A DNA stretch of 6,471 nucleotides from Bdellovibrionales bacterium (lineage in GTDB: Bacteria > Bdellovibrionota > Bdellovibrionia > Bdellovibrionales > JAMPXM01). Made by a program: the position numbers and the translations under genes. The notes under the pieces are model-generated. The model had not been told where the DNA came from, ran no database searches, and was given only the letters and a program-made list of their open reading frames with translations. The DNA lies in the NCBI GenBank assembly GCA_005793615.1, contig SXRI01000448.1:1-6471 (forward strand). The letters run 5' to 3'. How positions within the stretch are numbered: the first letter of the stretch is position 1; every line of letters starts with the position of its first letter. Positions 4,962-6,471 of the stretch are shown here, in pieces.

Positions 4962-6471
4962 AAATTTTGGTGCTGAGTCTGTTGCGCATTGGTGACATTG
5001 TGCTTTCGGCGCCTGTCTTGCGGGGCCTGCGAGAGCGTTATCCGGACGCTGAAATCCATCTGCTGATCAATTCGCAGTTTCGTCAGATCGCTTCACTTCT
5101 TCCTTATATCGATCGGGTTATTCCTTTTGAGCGTGACCGATTACAAAAGGGTCTTGGCGATGCCAACGTCGCGATCTTTGATTCATATGACCGACTGAAT
5201 GAGACCGTCGATCAGCTTAATTTCGAGAACTATGATTGGACGATCAATCTTACGCACAATCGCTTGAGCGGTTGGATGATGAATCTTATCAACGCCAAGG
5301 AGCGCTCGGGTCTCTGCTTCGATCATCAGGGGCGAGCGACGTTCGGTTCGAGTTGGTTCCGCTATCTCAATAATCAGGTCGACTCCGACGGCGATGAGGT
5401 TTTTCATTATAGTGATGTGTTTCGTTTTGCTCTTGGCTTGGTAGATGAGGCCTCCGCACACACGCAGAAATCTGGTTTGGTAGAGACCGTTAAGGGACGT
5501 ACCGAGGCCGAAGAGTTTTTGGACATGACGTTCAGCACTGCCCCGGCTCGCAAAGAGTTGATTGCCGTTCAGGTCTTGACGAGCGACTCGAAGAAAGACT
5601 GGGGGCTTGAACGCTTTCAGCAAGCGCTCGTACATATGGGGCGACAACATCCGAACGCTGGTTTTGCGATTCTCAGCGCACCCTTCGAACGCGAACGCCT
5701 GATGCCTTTTGTCGAGGACCTTGTCGCATCGGGCGTGAACGCGCATCTTGCGGTCTTGTCCTTTGAAGGTGCCTTTAGTCTTTTACGCAAAGCACGCCTG
5801 CTTTTGACGGGCGACACCAGTGTTAAGCACTTGGCATGTGCGGCACGCACGCCAATCGTCGAAATCAGCCTAGGATCGAGTGATCTTCATCGTACCGGTG
5901 CTTATCTTCATGGTGCGGTCATTATACAGAGTCGTGAAACTTGCGCGCCTTGCGTTCATTCCAAGCCATGTCATCGAGATACTCATGCTTGCAGCGTAAG
6001 GATTTCGCCGGAGTTGGTGAGTATGATCGCCGGCGAAGTTTTCACTGGTCGGGGTTTTCAGCTGAAAACGATCGCGGAAGAGTTCAAGACCGAGGCTGAG
6101 ATCTATCGAGTTGATACCAGGTCGGCGGGGTTCTGGGCCCCGTACTCGGTCCGTGAATCGTTCACTGAAGTCAGTGTGGGACGATGGATCAATCGAGCCT
6201 GCCGAAAGATCTGGCTTGAGTCGATGGCGCGCGGTCGAAGTGGCGACTCCATGGGAACCGAGATCCTTAAGATCTCGCGCCTTTTGCGGGTGATTCACCA
6301 TGACATCTCGGAAATTGAGTGGCGCCATCTCTTCTCGGAGTTTGAACGCCAGGCACTTTCGGTCGAAGGACGCATTAACAGTTTCAAAGTGGGCTTGAGT
6401 TATCTCTGTGGGTGTTACGAAGACCCACGTAAAATGAAAGAGTTTGTGCGCAGTCTGATTTCCTTTCGCGA
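4958..6471 (+). CDS. GT9 (heptosyltransferase-like) glycosyltransferase, 3' partial
   Basis: The frame is open to the window end: 504 full codons, no stop seen. The start ATG overlaps the previous TGA as ATGA, with GAGGAG (4944-4949) 8 bases upstream. Residues 1-360 match glycosyltransferase family 9, cytoplasmic GT-B enzymes that transfer heptose or related sugars from nucleotide donors. MKILVLSLLRIGDIVLSAPV carries the G12-D13 motif (Asp13 is catalytic in WaaC). VLTSDSKKDWGLERFQ (207-222) corresponds to the donor-phosphate Lys segment, and TGDTSVKHLACA (284-295) to the family's DTGxxHLAxA donor motif, with Ser-Val-Lys in place of Gly-x-x. A Cys cluster C329, C332, C338, C345 follows, as in many GT9 proteins. 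GT9 enzymes are usually ~340 aa; the further >140 residues are helical, Arg-rich and unrecognised. Acceptor unknown: LPS core or a flagellar protein are both possible, and the neighbouring genes favour the latter. Confidence 0.88.
   Translation, partial: MKILVLSLLRIGDIVLSAPVLRGLRERYPDAEIHLLINSQFRQIASLLPYIDRVIPFERDRLQKGLGDANVAIFDSYDRLNETVDQLNFENYDWTINLTHNRLSGWMMNLINAKERSGLCFDHQGRATFGSSWFRYLNNQVDSDGDEVFHYSDVFRFALGLVDEASAHTQKSGLVETVKGRTEAEEFLDMTFSTAPARKELIAVQVLTSDSKKDWGLERFQQALVHMGRQHPNAGFAILSAPFERERLMPFVEDLVASGVNAHLAVLSFEGAFSLLRKARLLLTGDTSVKHLACAARTPIVEISLGSSDLHRTGAYLHGAVIIQSRETCAPCVHSKPCHRDTHACSVRISPELVSMIAGEVFTGRGFQLKTIAEEFKTEAEIYRVDTRSAGFWAPYSVRESFTEVSVGRWINRACRKIWLESMARGRSGDSMGTEILKISRLLRVIHHDISEIEWRHLFSEFERQALSVEGRINSFKVGLSYLCGCYEDPRKMKEFVRSLISFR

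Noticed and set aside
5183..5746. 187-codon open frame on the minus strand
   Set aside because: Lies fully inside the GT9 coding region on the opposite strand, whose motifs are clear; no promoter or ribosome site seen.

Overview
The window reads as part of the late flagellar (filament) gene cluster of a Gram-negative bacterium of roughly balanced GC content. The gene order flaG-fliD-fliS-fliT-like, the N-terminal style of FliD (FGSINTGLPPNIVDQLMEAE) and the association with sigma-54-type and sigma-28-type promoter sequences suggest a Bdellovibrio-like deltaproteobacterium (Bdellovibrionota). This taxonomic call is inference from remembered protein style, not a search result. All genes lie on the + strand.

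Left part (1-3083), filament assembly. A FlaG-family protein, possibly cut at its 5' end by the window edge, is followed by a 340-base leader without a convincing gene but with several short inverted repeats. FliD (filament cap, 460 aa), FliS (flagellin export chaperone) and a small helical FliT/FlgN-like chaperone follow. A sequence close to the FliA (sigma-28) consensus lies between fliD and fliS, so fliS-fliT may have its own late-class promoter. The block ends in a perfect hairpin and then a strong intrinsic terminator.

Right part (3084-6471), a separate transcription unit. A near-perfect sigma-54 -24/-12 element (TGGCAC-N5-TTGCT) lies about 56 bases upstream of three tightly coupled genes: a TPR-repeat protein (372 aa), a 217-aa protein resembling only the N-terminal Rossmann-like part of Maf/DUF115 motility-associated glycosyltransferases, and a GT9 (heptosyltransferase-like) glycosyltransferase that runs off the window end. 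The genes overlap by 4 bases at each junction (TTGA, ATGA), which implies translational coupling.

The simplest joint reading is that the left block exports, caps and polymerises the filament, while the right block is a co-regulated sugar-transfer module that could glycosylate flagellin or another surface structure. The TPR protein could act as substrate adaptor. The flagellin link is inferred from location and promoter class only. No RNA genes, mobile elements or CRISPR arrays were seen.
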